From Brevundimonas sp. G8 (lineage in GTDB: Bacteria > Pseudomonadota > Alphaproteobacteria > Caulobacterales > Caulobacteraceae): DNA of 64,000 bases. Under the pieces are notes generated by a model. It did not search any database. It was not told where the DNA came from and was given only the letters and a program-made list of their open reading frames with translations. Location: positions 3,174,993-3,238,992 of the forward strand of contig NZ_LR732816.1 of the NCBI RefSeq assembly GCF_902506205.1, given 5' to 3'. Each line of letters opens with the position of its first letter. Positions within the stretch are counted from its first letter, which is position 1. The translations under genes were made by a program, and so were the position numbers. Positions 16,433-24,415 of the stretch are shown one piece after another.

Positions 16433-17692
16433 ATGCGGCGGATCGGATCGGGCCTGTTCGGCATCGTCATGGCCTTGGCGTTGACCGCGTGCGGCACCCT
16501 GGATCGGCCGACCGGCCCGCTCAGGATCACCAACGGCACGCTGGTCAAGGCCGAGGACCCGCGCATCCGCGCCAGCGACACCGCGCGACTGCAGGCCTTC
16601 ACCCGTGAAATCGGCGAACGGTTGCGGCCCGATCATCCGACCTCGATCCTGGCCCTTTCCGGCGGTGGGGCCAACGGGGCGTATGGGGCCGGGCTGCTGG
16701 TCGGTTGGACCCAACAGGGCGACCGGCCTGTGTTCGATGTCGTCACGGGCGTCAGCACCGGCGCCCTCGCCGCCCCCTTCGCCTTCCTGGGCTCGGAATG
16801 GGATGACGAGCTTCAGCACGCCTACACCAGCGGCGGAGCGAACAATCTGCTGAGCTGGCGCAGTTTCGCCGCCTTCCTGAACCCCAGCCTGTTCTCGTCG
16901 CAGGCGCTCCGCAATCTGGTGGACGAGAACGTCACGCCCGAGCTGATGCAGGCCGTCGCGCGCGAGCACGCCAAGGGCCGTCGCCTGCTGGTCGCCACCA
17001 CGGATCTGGACAGCGAACAGACCGTCATCTGGGATATGGGCCTGCTGGCGACCCAGGGCGACGAGAACGCCCGCGAACTGTTCAAGGAGGTGCTGGTCGC
17101 CTCAGCCAGCATTCCGGGCGTCTTCCCGCCCGTGCTGATCGCGGGCCTTCAGGACGACGACAAGGTCGTGCTGGAAATGCACGTCGATGGCGGGGTCAAC
17201 ACGCCCTTCCTGGCCATACCGGAAGACCTGATGCTGTGGACCCGGCCCAAGGACGAAGGCCGTGTCGGCGCCCTCTATGTGATCGTCAACGGTCAGGTCG
17301 GTCGCAACGATGGCGTCACGCCCGGCCGCCTGTCCGGCATCCTGGCGCGGACCTATGACAGCATGAGCAAGTCGTCGCTGCGCATCCATCTGGCGGTGAC
17401 GGCGGCCTTCGCGCGGCGCAATGGTTTGGACATGGCCCTGTCGGCCATTCCCGACAATGTCGCCGCCTCCAGCCTCAAGTTCGACCAGGAGACCATGACG
17501 GCCATGTTCGAACTGGGTCGCCAGCGCGGATTTGGCCCAGACGCCTGGACCCGGCTGGGCGAGCGGCCGGCGGACCAGCCCTTCATCCCCCAGACGACCA
17601 TCTCGGACTCCCAGGTGCCGGCGGTCCTGACGCCCGAACCCTCGACAAAGCCGGCTGCCGACACGCCCCCCGCCGATACGCCCAGGGAATAA
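16433..17692 (+). CDS. Patatin-like phospholipase, outer-membrane lipoprotein
   Basis: The 419-residue protein starts with a lipoprotein signal (LFGIVMALALTAC, lipobox LTAC). A patatin domain follows, with oxyanion loop LALSGGGANGAYGAGLL, nucleophile elbow GVSTGAL (G-x-S-x-G) and the catalytic aspartate in HVDGGVNTPF. The Ser-Asp dyad is therefore intact, so lipid acyl hydrolase activity is likely. The C-terminal tail is rich in Pro, Thr and Asp and looks disordered. It is followed after 2 bases by the DUF4169 gene, probably in one transcript. Confidence 0.9.
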   Translation: MRRIGSGLFGIVMALALTACGTLDRPTGPLRITNGTLVKAEDPRIRASDTARLQAFTREIGERLRPDHPTSILALSGGGANGAYGAGLLVGWTQQGDRPVFDVVTGVSTGALAAPFAFLGSEWDDELQHAYTSGGANNLLSWRSFAAFLNPSLFSSQALRNLVDENVTPELMQAVAREHAKGRRLLVATTDLDSEQTVIWDMGLLATQGDENARELFKEVLVASASIPGVFPPVLIAGLQDDDKVVLEMHVDGGVNTPFLAIPEDLMLWTRPKDEGRVGALYVIVNGQVGRNDGVTPGRLSGILARTYDSMSKSSLRIHLAVTAAFARRNGLDMALSAIPDNVAASSLKFDQETMTAMFELGRQRGFGPDAWTRLGERPADQPFIPQTTISDSQVPAVLTPEPSTKPAADTPPADTPRE

Positions 17693-17694
17693 TC

Positions 17695-17883
17695 ATGGGC
17701 GAGATCGTCAATCTGAACCGGGCGCGAAAGACGCGGGTCAAGGCCGAAGACAGGGCGCAGGCCGCCGCCAATCGCGTGGTTCACGGTCGCACCAAGGCCG
17801 ACAAGGCGCTGACCGCTCTGGAACGTCATCGGGCAGACAAGCTGCTGGACGGTCAGAAGCTGGACCCAAAATCAGACGATTGA
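17695..17883 (+). CDS. DUF4169 family small protein
   Basis: The 62-residue, very basic and Ala/Arg/Lys-rich protein begins MGEIVNLNRARKTRVKAEDR and continues with a helical AANRVVHGRTKADKALTALE. This matches the DUF4169 family, short proteins found mainly in alphaproteobacteria and of unknown role. It follows the patatin gene by 2 bases, indicating coupled expression, and converges on the permease gene with a 4-base gap. Confidence 0.82.
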   Translation: MGEIVNLNRARKTRVKAEDRAQAAANRVVHGRTKADKALTALERHRADKLLDGQKLDPKSDD

Positions 17884-17887
17884 CGGC

Positions 17888-18772
17888 TCAGGTCTTGGGG
17901 GCGCGGATCAGCATCACCTGCCCCGCCAGCACCAGTGCCAGTCCGATCAGGGCGCTCCAGCCGAACCGTGCGCCCTCGAAGATCACCGACACCAGCATGG
18001 CGATGGGCGGCGTCAGCGCCGACATATAGCTGGCTAGGGCATAGCCACGCTGACGGGCGATGGTGAAATACAGGCCGAACGCGATGACCGACCCGAACAG
18101 CGACAGATAGAGCAGCGACATCACATAGTGCGGCGTCTGCTCTATCCGCCACGTCACGCCGGTCGCGAAACCATACAGCGCCAACATGGCCGTTCCATAG
18201 GCCATGGCCCAGGAGGTCGCAGCCATCACCGGCGCGCCCGCCTGCTGGCCCTTCCAGGCGAACCAGTTGCCGAACGCCGACGCCAGGACGGCCGTCAAGG
18301 CGAAGATCACGCCCAGCCCCGGATTGAGGCCTGCGCCGGCCGCCGTGATCTGACCGTACGACAGCACGCCCACACCCATGACGCCGAGGGCCGCCCCGAT
18401 CCATGCAGCAGGCGCCGCCTTCTGTCCGCCCATCAGCCGGAACAGGATCAGGTTCACGAAGGCCAGGGCGGCGAAGATCACCGCGACCACGGCCGAGGCG
18501 ACCTGCCCCTCCGCCGCATAGACGAACCCATAGCTGACTGCGAAGACAAAGGCGCCCTGCCCTATCGCGGCCAGGTGCTGGGCGCGGGTCAGGCGCAGCG
18601 GCCGTCGCGTGACGGCGCAGAAGGCGAACAGCACCGCCGAGGCCAGACCGAACCGCCAGACGATGGAAACGATGGAATCGACTGGCCCCAGTTGCAGGGT
18701 GATCGCATACCAGGTGGTGCCCCAGATCAGGGCGCAGATGGCGATGGCGGCGATCGTGAAAGGGCGGCTCAA
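17888..18772 (-). CDS. EamA/DMT superfamily permease
   Basis: The protein (294 residues from the proposed start) shows about ten hydrophobic helices in two EamA repeats: FTIAAIAICALIWGTTWYAI near the N-terminus and the second repeat around PGLGVIFALTAVLASAFGNW. The family exports or imports small metabolites; the substrate is unknown. I place the start at TTG 18772 because GGAG lies 7 bases upstream and the first helix begins immediately. Longer in-frame starts would run through the divergent lipoprotein gene. Confidence 0.85.
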   Translation of the reverse strand: MSRPFTIAAIAICALIWGTTWYAITLQLGPVDSIVSIVWRFGLASAVLFAFCAVTRRPLRLTRAQHLAAIGQGAFVFAVSYGFVYAAEGQVASAVVAVIFAALAFVNLILFRLMGGQKAAPAAWIGAALGVMGVGVLSYGQITAAGAGLNPGLGVIFALTAVLASAFGNWFAWKGQQAGAPVMAATSWAMAYGTAMLALYGFATGVTWRIEQTPHYVMSLLYLSLFGSVIAFGLYFTIARQRGYALASYMSALTPPIAMLVSVIFEGARFGWSALIGLALVLAGQVMLIRAPKT

Positions 18773-18878
18773 GCTCGATCTCCGGCGGCGGACTGCCCGC
18801 TTATCATCACAACGACACCGGCGCCGCTCACGTCTTGCGCCGGAGTGTGACACACTGAGGACGACAAAGGAGATCGTC

Positions 18879-19286
18879 ATGCGAAACGCCCCGCTGATCC
18901 TGCCCGCCGCCCTGATTTTGGCCGCCTGCGCGACCGCGCCGGAAATGACGACGGGAACGACCGTCGTGAACGTCACCGCCAGCTATCGCGAGCGCATCAT
19001 GCTGCCGCCCGGCCATGTCCTGACGGTCAAGGTCGAGGATGTCAGCCTGGCCGACGCCCCGGCCCAGGTGCTGGCCGAGGCCAGCGAGCCGCTGACCGGC
19101 GCCCCGCCCTATCGCGTCACCCTGGGCTTCCCAACCTCGCAGATCGATCCGCGCCACACCTATGCCGCGCGCGCCGAAATCCGCGACGCGGCCGGCGCCC
19201 TGGTGTTCGTCACCGACACCCGCCACGCGATCCTGACCAATGGCGCGCCGGCCTCGGCCGAGATCGTGTTGAAGTCCGCGCGTTGA
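18879..19286 (+). CDS. YbaY-family lipoprotein (pilotin-like)
   Basis: The 135-residue protein has a lipoprotein signal (PLILPAALILAACA, lipobox LAAC). A small beta-rich domain follows: SYRERIMLPPGHVLTVKVEDVSLADAPAQVL, then PYRVTLGFPTSQIDPRHTYAARAEIRD and LVFVTDTRHAILTNG. This is the YbaY/YscW pattern seen in envelope-stress and pilotin-like lipoproteins. AAAGGAG lies 6 bases before the ATG. Its stop overlaps the TTG start of the ribbon-helix-helix gene (TTGA), so translation is probably coupled. Confidence 0.84.
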   Translation: MRNAPLILPAALILAACATAPEMTTGTTVVNVTASYRERIMLPPGHVLTVKVEDVSLADAPAQVLAEASEPLTGAPPYRVTLGFPTSQIDPRHTYAARAEIRDAAGALVFVTDTRHAILTNGAPASAEIVLKSAR

Positions 19287-19507
19287 GCAGTCTGAGCAAA
19301 CGCTCGGTCGCCCTGGCGGGTCATGCGACCTCGGTCGCGCTGGAACCCGAGTTCTGGGCCGTGCTGGACCGGATCGCCACCACGCGCGACCTCAGCAAGG
19401 CCCAGCTTATGGCCGAGATCGACGCCAATCGCGGTCGCCGCCCCCTCGCCTCCGCCTGCCGCCTGCTGGCCCTGGACTGGGTGGCGGATCATGGACGACA
19501 GGCATAG
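19283..19507 (+). CDS. Ribbon-helix-helix domain protein
   Basis: The 74-residue protein starts at a TTG overlapping the stop of the lipoprotein gene. It has the ribbon-helix-helix layout: basic strand SLSKRSVALAGHATSVALEP, helix EFWAVLDRIATTRD, turn and second helix LSKAQLMAEIDANRG. It resembles the RHH_4 family of presumed DNA-binding proteins. No toxin gene is adjacent, so it is probably not an antitoxin; it may regulate this operon. The SIMPL-domain gene begins 24 bases after its stop. Confidence 0.8.
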   Translation: MSSLSKRSVALAGHATSVALEPEFWAVLDRIATTRDLSKAQLMAEIDANRGRRPLASACRLLALDWVADHGRQA

Positions 19508-19531
19508 CGTCAGCCGAATGGAGACCGCGTC

Positions 19532-20251
19532 ATGACCGACAATCGTCTGATCCCCGCCGCCGTCGTAGGAGCCCTTTTGGCCCTAGGCTTCATCGGCGCC
19601 GGCGCTCTGATCGGTCAGGGCGTCATCCATGCGCGTGCAGGCGACCGCACGGTGACGGTGCGCGGCCTGTCAGAGCGCAATGTGAAGGCCGACCTCGCCG
19701 TGCTACCGCTGCGCTTCACCGCCTCGGGCGATGTCCTGTCAGAAGTGCAGACCAAGATCGACGGCGATCTGGCCTTGGTCCGGCGTTTCCTGACGGCCCA
19801 AGGCTATCCGGCCCAAGCCATCGAACTGGGCCGGCTGGAGGTCGCCGATACGCGATCGCGCGAATACGCCGCACAGAACGGCGGCCCGCGCTTCATCCTG
19901 GCCCAGACGGTGATCGTGCGGACCAACGACGTGGCGCGGGTCCAGTCCACGACGCGGTCATTGAACGATCTGGTGCGACAGGACGTGGTGCTTCAGGACT
20001 TCCAGGGACCATCCTACATCTTCACCAAGCTGAACGACGTGCGCCCGCAGATGATCGCGGAGGGTACCGCGGCGGCTCGCACCGGCGCGGAGCAGTTCGC
20101 CAAGGACAGCGGCACGCCATTGGGGCCGATCCGTCAGGCCACACAGGGCTCTTTCGAAATTCTGCCGCGTGATGGCTCTGGCGGCGACGAAGCCGCCTCC
20201 ATCGACAAGAAGGTCCGGGTGGTGACGACCATCACCTATAGTCTGAAGTAG
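19532..20251 (+). CDS. SIMPL domain protein (DUF541), membrane-anchored
   Basis: The 239-residue protein has an N-terminal membrane helix (AAVVGALLALGFIGAGALIGQGV). A SIMPL (DUF541) domain follows, with DRTVTVRGLSERNVKADLAVLPLRF, the helix VQTKIDGDLALVRRFLTAQG, and the closing KVRVVTTITYSL. The domain faces the periplasm if the N-terminal helix is an uncleaved anchor. Family members form large ring-like assemblies in envelope contexts, but their function is not settled. It is the last gene of the lipoprotein/RHH/SIMPL operon, and its 3' end overlaps a small opposing frame by 20 bases. Confidence 0.88.
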   Translation: MTDNRLIPAAVVGALLALGFIGAGALIGQGVIHARAGDRTVTVRGLSERNVKADLAVLPLRFTASGDVLSEVQTKIDGDLALVRRFLTAQGYPAQAIELGRLEVADTRSREYAAQNGGPRFILAQTVIVRTNDVARVQSTTRSLNDLVRQDVVLQDFQGPSYIFTKLNDVRPQMIAEGTAAARTGAEQFAKDSGTPLGPIRQATQGSFEILPRDGSGGDEAASIDKKVRVVTTITYSLK

Positions 20252-20459
20252 TCTCGCCAGACGGCTCATCGGCGGGTTGCGATCGTCCGATGAACTCGAC
20301 TTCGGCGTGCGGGTCTTCGCCCACTTCGACCAATGCGACCCACACCGCCATGATCAAAAACATCCCGGCCATGCCCAGGATGAAGGCCAGCCACCCCGCC
20401 CTCTTGCCCTGCGGCATGCGGCCCAAAGCCGCCTTCCTCGTGTGAGTGTTTCGCTGCAT
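20232..20459 (-). CDS. Possible small single-pass membrane protein
   Basis: This 75-residue frame has a basic N-terminus (RKAALGRMPQGKRAGW), one clear membrane helix (LAFILGMAGMFLIMAVWVALVEV), and an acidic hydrophilic tail. It fills most of an otherwise 312-base gap between the SIMPL gene and uvrD and overlaps the SIMPL 3' end by 20 bases. I do not recognise a family. A coherent helix with correct charge bias argues that it is real, but no strong ribosome-binding site is seen. The remaining 104 bases up to uvrD hold nothing I can name. Confidence 0.5.
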   Translation of the reverse strand: MQRNTHTRKAALGRMPQGKRAGWLAFILGMAGMFLIMAVWVALVEVGEDPHAEVEFIGRSQPADEPSGETTSDYR

Positions 20460-20563
20460 CGCACCTAGGAACCTGTCGTCGATCCGCCGGGTTCCGAGGT
20501 TTCATTGTGGCGGCGGCCCTGACATTGCCGCGCGGTCCCCTTATGTTCCGGTTTCGAATCTGA

Positions 20564-22939
20564 TTGACGGATGTTTCTGCGCCTGTGACCGATCTCCCCG
20601 CCCCCCGTATTTCCGACATGGCGCGAGCCCGCGCGCCCGAGGGCGAGGCGTCACGTGACTATCTGAAGGGGCTGAACCCGGAACAACGCGAGGCGGTCGA
20701 GACGACCGAGGGGCCAGTGCTGGTTCTAGCCGGCGCTGGCACGGGCAAGACCCGGGTCCTGACCACGCGCCTGGCGCACATCCTGGCGACGGGCCGGGCC
20801 AAGCCGTGGGAACTGCTGACCGTCACCTTCACCAACAAGGCCGCGCGCGAGATGCGCGAGCGGATCACCCATCTGATCGGTCCCTCGGCCGAGGGCCTGC
20901 GGTGGCTGGGCACCTTCCACTCGGTCGCCGCCCAGATCCTGCGCCGTCACGCCGAACTGGTCGGGCTGAAGTCCAGCTTCACCATCCTGGACACCGACGA
21001 CCAGGAACGGGTGCTGAAACAGCTGCTGGAAGCCGCCAATATCGACACCAAACGCTGGACGCCCAAGTCGCTGTCCGGCCTGATCGACCACTGGAAAAAC
21101 CGAGGCTGGACGCCCGAGAAACTGCCGCCCGGCGAGGATTTCGCCAACGGCAAGGGCCAGGGCCTGTACGCCGCCTATCAAGCGCGGCTGCGCAGCCTCA
21201 ACGCCTGCGACTTCGGCGACCTCTTGCTGCACAACATCACCATCCTGTCGCAGCATGCGGACCTGGCCGAGGAATACCGCCGCCGCTTCCGCTACATCCT
21301 GGTCGACGAGTATCAGGACACCAATGTCGCCCAGTATCTGTGGCTGCGGCTGCTGACGGCCTCGACCGGCAACGTCTGCTGCGTCGGCGACGACGACCAG
21401 TCGATCTATGGCTGGCGTGGCGCCGAGGTGGACAACATCCTGCGCTTCGAACGCGACTTCCCCGGCGCCAAGATCGTCAAGCTGGAGCGCAATTATCGCT
21501 CGACCAGCCATATCCTGGGCGCGGCCTCGGGCCTGATCGCCGCCAACCGCGACCGGCTGGGCAAGACCCTTTGGACGGAGGACGACAGCGGCGACAAGGT
21601 ACGGGTGCGCGGCGTCTGGGACGGCGAGGCCGAAGCCCGCCTGATCGCCGACGAGATCGAGACAGCGCGACGTCCTCACGCAGGCGAGCCGGGCCTGAAA
21701 TTCAAGGACATGGCCATCCTGGTCCGCGCCTCGTTCCAGATGCGGGCGTTCGAGGAGCGTTTGGTCATGCTGGCCATCCCCTATGCCGTCATCGGCGGCC
21801 CGCGCTTCTTCGAACGGGCCGAGATCCGCGACGCCCATGCCTATATGCGGCTGATCCAGTCCGAGGACGACGACCTGGCATTCGAGCGGATCGTCAATGT
21901 GCCCAAGCGCGGCATCGGCGACACCAGCGTGCAGAAGGTTCTGCAACTTGCCCGCCAGCACGGCCTGTCCGCCCTGACCGCCGTGCGCGGCCTGATCAAC
22001 ACCGACGAGCTTCAGGCCCGCACCCGCACCGCCCTGTCCAACTTCGTGCGCGACATCGATCGCTGGCGCGCCCTGTCCGAGACCACGCCCCACTGGCAGA
22101 TCATGGAAACAGTGCTGGAGGAAAGCGGCTACACCGACATGCAAAAGGCCGACCGGACCAGCGGCCAGACCCGGTTGGACAACCTTAAGGAACTGACCCA
22201 GTCGATGCAGCAGTTCGAGACTCTGCAGGCCTATCTGGAGCACGTCTCCCTGGTCATGGATCTCGAGCGCGCGAACAGCGACGATCCCAATGGCGACGGC
22301 GCAGTTCAGATCATGACGCTTCACGGGGCCAAGGGGCTGGAGTTCCCGCTGGTCTTCCTGCCCGGCTGGGAGGAAGGCGTCTTCCCCAGCCAGCGCAGCA
22401 TCGACGAAAAGGGCGAGAAGGGTCTGGAGGAGGAACGGCGTTTAGCCTACGTCGGCGTCACCCGCGCCAAGCAGGACGCGCGGATCTCGTTCGCCGCCAA
22501 CCGACTAGTGTATGGCCGCTGGACCTCGCAGCTACCCAGCCGTTTCGTCGACGAACTGCCCATCGCCCACGTCGATCCGCAATCCGACACCGGCTATTAC
22601 GGCGCCTCGGCCGGCATGAAGGAGGCCAAGAGCCGATGGGACGACGCGCCCTCGTTCGGCAGCGGCTATTCCTCCCCCGGGTGGAAACGCGCCCAATCCT
22701 TCACCGCCGCCCAGACGCCGAACAAGATTCCGGCCCGCAAGGCCGTCATCGAGGGCGACGGCCGCCTGATCGCCACGGCCGACCCCAAGTCGAGTTCCGG
22801 CTGGAAAAAAGGCGAACGCGTCTTTCACCAGAAGTTCGGCTACGGGAACGTCCGCGTCATCGAGGGCAACAAACTGCTGGTCGATTTCGAAAAGGCTGGC
22901 GAGAAGCGCGTGATCGACAGTTTCGTCGAGAAGGCCTAA
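20564..22939 (+). CDS. uvrD: UvrD/PcrA-type superfamily 1 DNA helicase
   Basis: The product (up to 791 residues) is a 3'-5' helicase of repair and replication. Visible motifs are Q/Walker A LNPEQREAVE and AGAGTGKTRVLTTRLA, motif II YILVDEYQDTN, motif III GDDDQSIYGWRGAEVDNIL, motif IV LERNYRSTSHIL, motif V TLHGAKGLEFPLVFLPGWE, and motif VI LAYVGVTRAK. The C-terminal part ends in a Tudor-like segment (GERVFHQKFGYGNVRVIEGNKLLVDFEKAG) that can bind RNA polymerase in PcrA. TTG 20564 gives the longest form; GTG 20585 and ATG 20618 (MARARAPEGEASRDYL) are equally possible. A DUF3606 gene follows after 33 bases. Confidence 0.95.
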   Translation: MTDVSAPVTDLPAPRISDMARARAPEGEASRDYLKGLNPEQREAVETTEGPVLVLAGAGTGKTRVLTTRLAHILATGRAKPWELLTVTFTNKAAREMRERITHLIGPSAEGLRWLGTFHSVAAQILRRHAELVGLKSSFTILDTDDQERVLKQLLEAANIDTKRWTPKSLSGLIDHWKNRGWTPEKLPPGEDFANGKGQGLYAAYQARLRSLNACDFGDLLLHNITILSQHADLAEEYRRRFRYILVDEYQDTNVAQYLWLRLLTASTGNVCCVGDDDQSIYGWRGAEVDNILRFERDFPGAKIVKLERNYRSTSHILGAASGLIAANRDRLGKTLWTEDDSGDKVRVRGVWDGEAEARLIADEIETARRPHAGEPGLKFKDMAILVRASFQMRAFEERLVMLAIPYAVIGGPRFFERAEIRDAHAYMRLIQSEDDDLAFERIVNVPKRGIGDTSVQKVLQLARQHGLSALTAVRGLINTDELQARTRTALSNFVRDIDRWRALSETTPHWQIMETVLEESGYTDMQKADRTSGQTRLDNLKELTQSMQQFETLQAYLEHVSLVMDLERANSDDPNGDGAVQIMTLHGAKGLEFPLVFLPGWEEGVFPSQRSIDEKGEKGLEEERRLAYVGVTRAKQDARISFAANRLVYGRWTSQLPSRFVDELPIAHVDPQSDTGYYGASAGMKEAKSRWDDAPSFGSGYSSPGWKRAQSFTAAQTPNKIPARKAVIEGDGRLIATADPKSSSGWKKGERVFHQKFGYGNVRVIEGNKLLVDFEKAGEKRVIDSFVEKA

Positions 22940-22972
22940 CCCGGCGATCCACCCCAGCAGACGGAGCCGACC

Positions 22973-23155
22973 ATGGCGGGCCTCAAAGACAAGCGCGGCT
23001 TCATCGACAAGGACCGCATCGACCTGTCGGAACGGCAGTCGGTCGAATACTGGATGAAGCGCTGGGGCGTGACCCGCGACCAGATCACCGCCGCCCACCG
23101 CAAGGTCGGCCGCATGACCAAGGACATCGCGGCGGAGTTGGGCAAGAAGCGCTGA
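22973..23155 (+). CDS. DUF3606 small protein
   Basis: The 60-residue protein matches DUF3606: a charged start DKRGFIDKDRIDLSERQSVEYW, then MKRWGVTRDQITAAHRKVG and a short helix MTKDIAAELGKKR. The segment VEYWMKRWGVTRDQ has a helix-turn-helix-like look, and the family is widespread in alphaproteobacteria without known function. It follows uvrD by 33 bases in the same direction and converges on ltrA with a 9-base gap. Confidence 0.86.
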   Translation: MAGLKDKRGFIDKDRIDLSERQSVEYWMKRWGVTRDQITAAHRKVGRMTKDIAAELGKKR

Positions 23156-23164
23156 CGCCAAGCC

Positions 23165-24340
23165 TCAATTTCGGCTTCGGCGCGCCTCCCAGGCGACGAC
23201 ACCGAGCAGCATCGCTGTCGATAGCAGGCTGAGCCACAGGGACGGTAGAGGCGCCAAGCCGGTTAGAGCCGCCGCCATCAGCAGAACCAGGGCGCCGCAG
23301 GCCGCCAGCCGATCGACCGCCCAGCGTCCCCACACGCAATAGGCCGCCAGCGACGATCCGAACAGAAAGATGGCCGGTCCGCCTAGGATGGCGGCGGTCA
23401 TGTGCGCCTGCGAATGGCCCAAGGGATGGGCCAGGACGAACTCGTCTCCCACAGCGGACACTACGATGCCCGCGATCAGGACGATGGGTGCATAGGTATA
23501 AGCCCGACGGGCGATGGCGCCGGCGTCTCGGGCATGGGCGATGAACTCCGACGCGGCCTCGTGCTTGCGGCCAAAATAAAGCTGCCACATCGCAATGGTG
23601 GTCAGGAAACTGGAGGCGAACGCGGCGATGGTCGCAGCGCTCCACGGCAGTTCCGCGAAAGTGGCGCCCGTGACCAGCAGGGTCTCGCCTAGGCAGATGA
23701 TCACGAACAGGCCGACACGCTCAGCGAGATGTGCGCCCTCGACCGTCCAGTCCGCTGTGGCGGCGCGGCCGAGCCCCGGCGTGCGATAGCCCGACGCTGG
23801 ACCGGCGTATTCCACCGCCAGTGCGCCCAGCCACCATAACAGTCTCTGCTCAGGATCGGCGAACCCGCCCGCGATCCAGAAGACGCCGGACAGCAACGCC
23901 CAGCTCAAGATCCGCTGGAAGTTGCGTGTCAGACCCCGGTCGCTCCGCGCGGCCCACAGCATGAACAGGGCGCGACCGACGTGGATGGCGACGAAGGCGC
24001 CGGCGAAGATCAGTCCTCTTTCACCAAACGCTTCCGGCAGAGCGATGGACATGACCAGACCGACCGCCATGATCGCGAACAGGGCGATCCGCACCGGCGT
24101 CCGCTCCACGTCCAGCCAGTTCGTGACCCAGGACGTGTAGATCCAGCTCCACCAGACGGCGGCCATCAGCATCAGGGCCTGGAGCGCGCCGAGCGGGGTC
24201 AAATGCTGGATCAGCAGATGACTGATCTGGGTGATGGCGAAGACGAAGACCAGATCGAAAAACAGTTCGACAAAGCCGACGCGGGCGTGCTCGCCCTTCA
24301 CCCGTTCGCGCAGCAGAGAAACCATCCGATCTTCCCCCAT
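23165..24340 (-). CDS. ltrA: Low temperature requirement A (LtrA) family membrane protein
   Basis: The 391-residue polytopic membrane protein has about ten helices. The family hallmark is near the N-terminus: VGFVELFFDLVFVFAITQISHLL, followed by a Trp-rich helix (AAVWWSWIYTSWVTNWLD) and later LFVIICLGETLLVTGATF. LtrA was named from a Listeria cold-growth mutant; the biochemical role is unknown. It is transcribed in the same direction as lpdA but lies 75 bases downstream of it, so it may be a read-through member of the pdh transcript or a separate unit. Confidence 0.88.
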   Translation of the reverse strand: MGEDRMVSLLRERVKGEHARVGFVELFFDLVFVFAITQISHLLIQHLTPLGALQALMLMAAVWWSWIYTSWVTNWLDVERTPVRIALFAIMAVGLVMSIALPEAFGERGLIFAGAFVAIHVGRALFMLWAARSDRGLTRNFQRILSWALLSGVFWIAGGFADPEQRLLWWLGALAVEYAGPASGYRTPGLGRAATADWTVEGAHLAERVGLFVIICLGETLLVTGATFAELPWSAATIAAFASSFLTTIAMWQLYFGRKHEAASEFIAHARDAGAIARRAYTYAPIVLIAGIVVSAVGDEFVLAHPLGHSQAHMTAAILGGPAIFLFGSSLAAYCVWGRWAVDRLAACGALVLLMAAALTGLAPLPSLWLSLLSTAMLLGVVAWEARRSRN

Positions 24341-24415
24341 TCAGAGGAAAGCCTAGTCCTGCGCCCTCTCGCCGTCATCCCCCGGATCACGCCAGAGGAT
24401 CACCTCACGGCAGGA

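Noticed and set aside
19283..19507. Ribbon-helix-helix gene as the antitoxin of a toxin-antitoxin pair.
   Set aside because: The adjacent genes are a lipoprotein and a SIMPL-domain protein, neither of which resembles a toxin.
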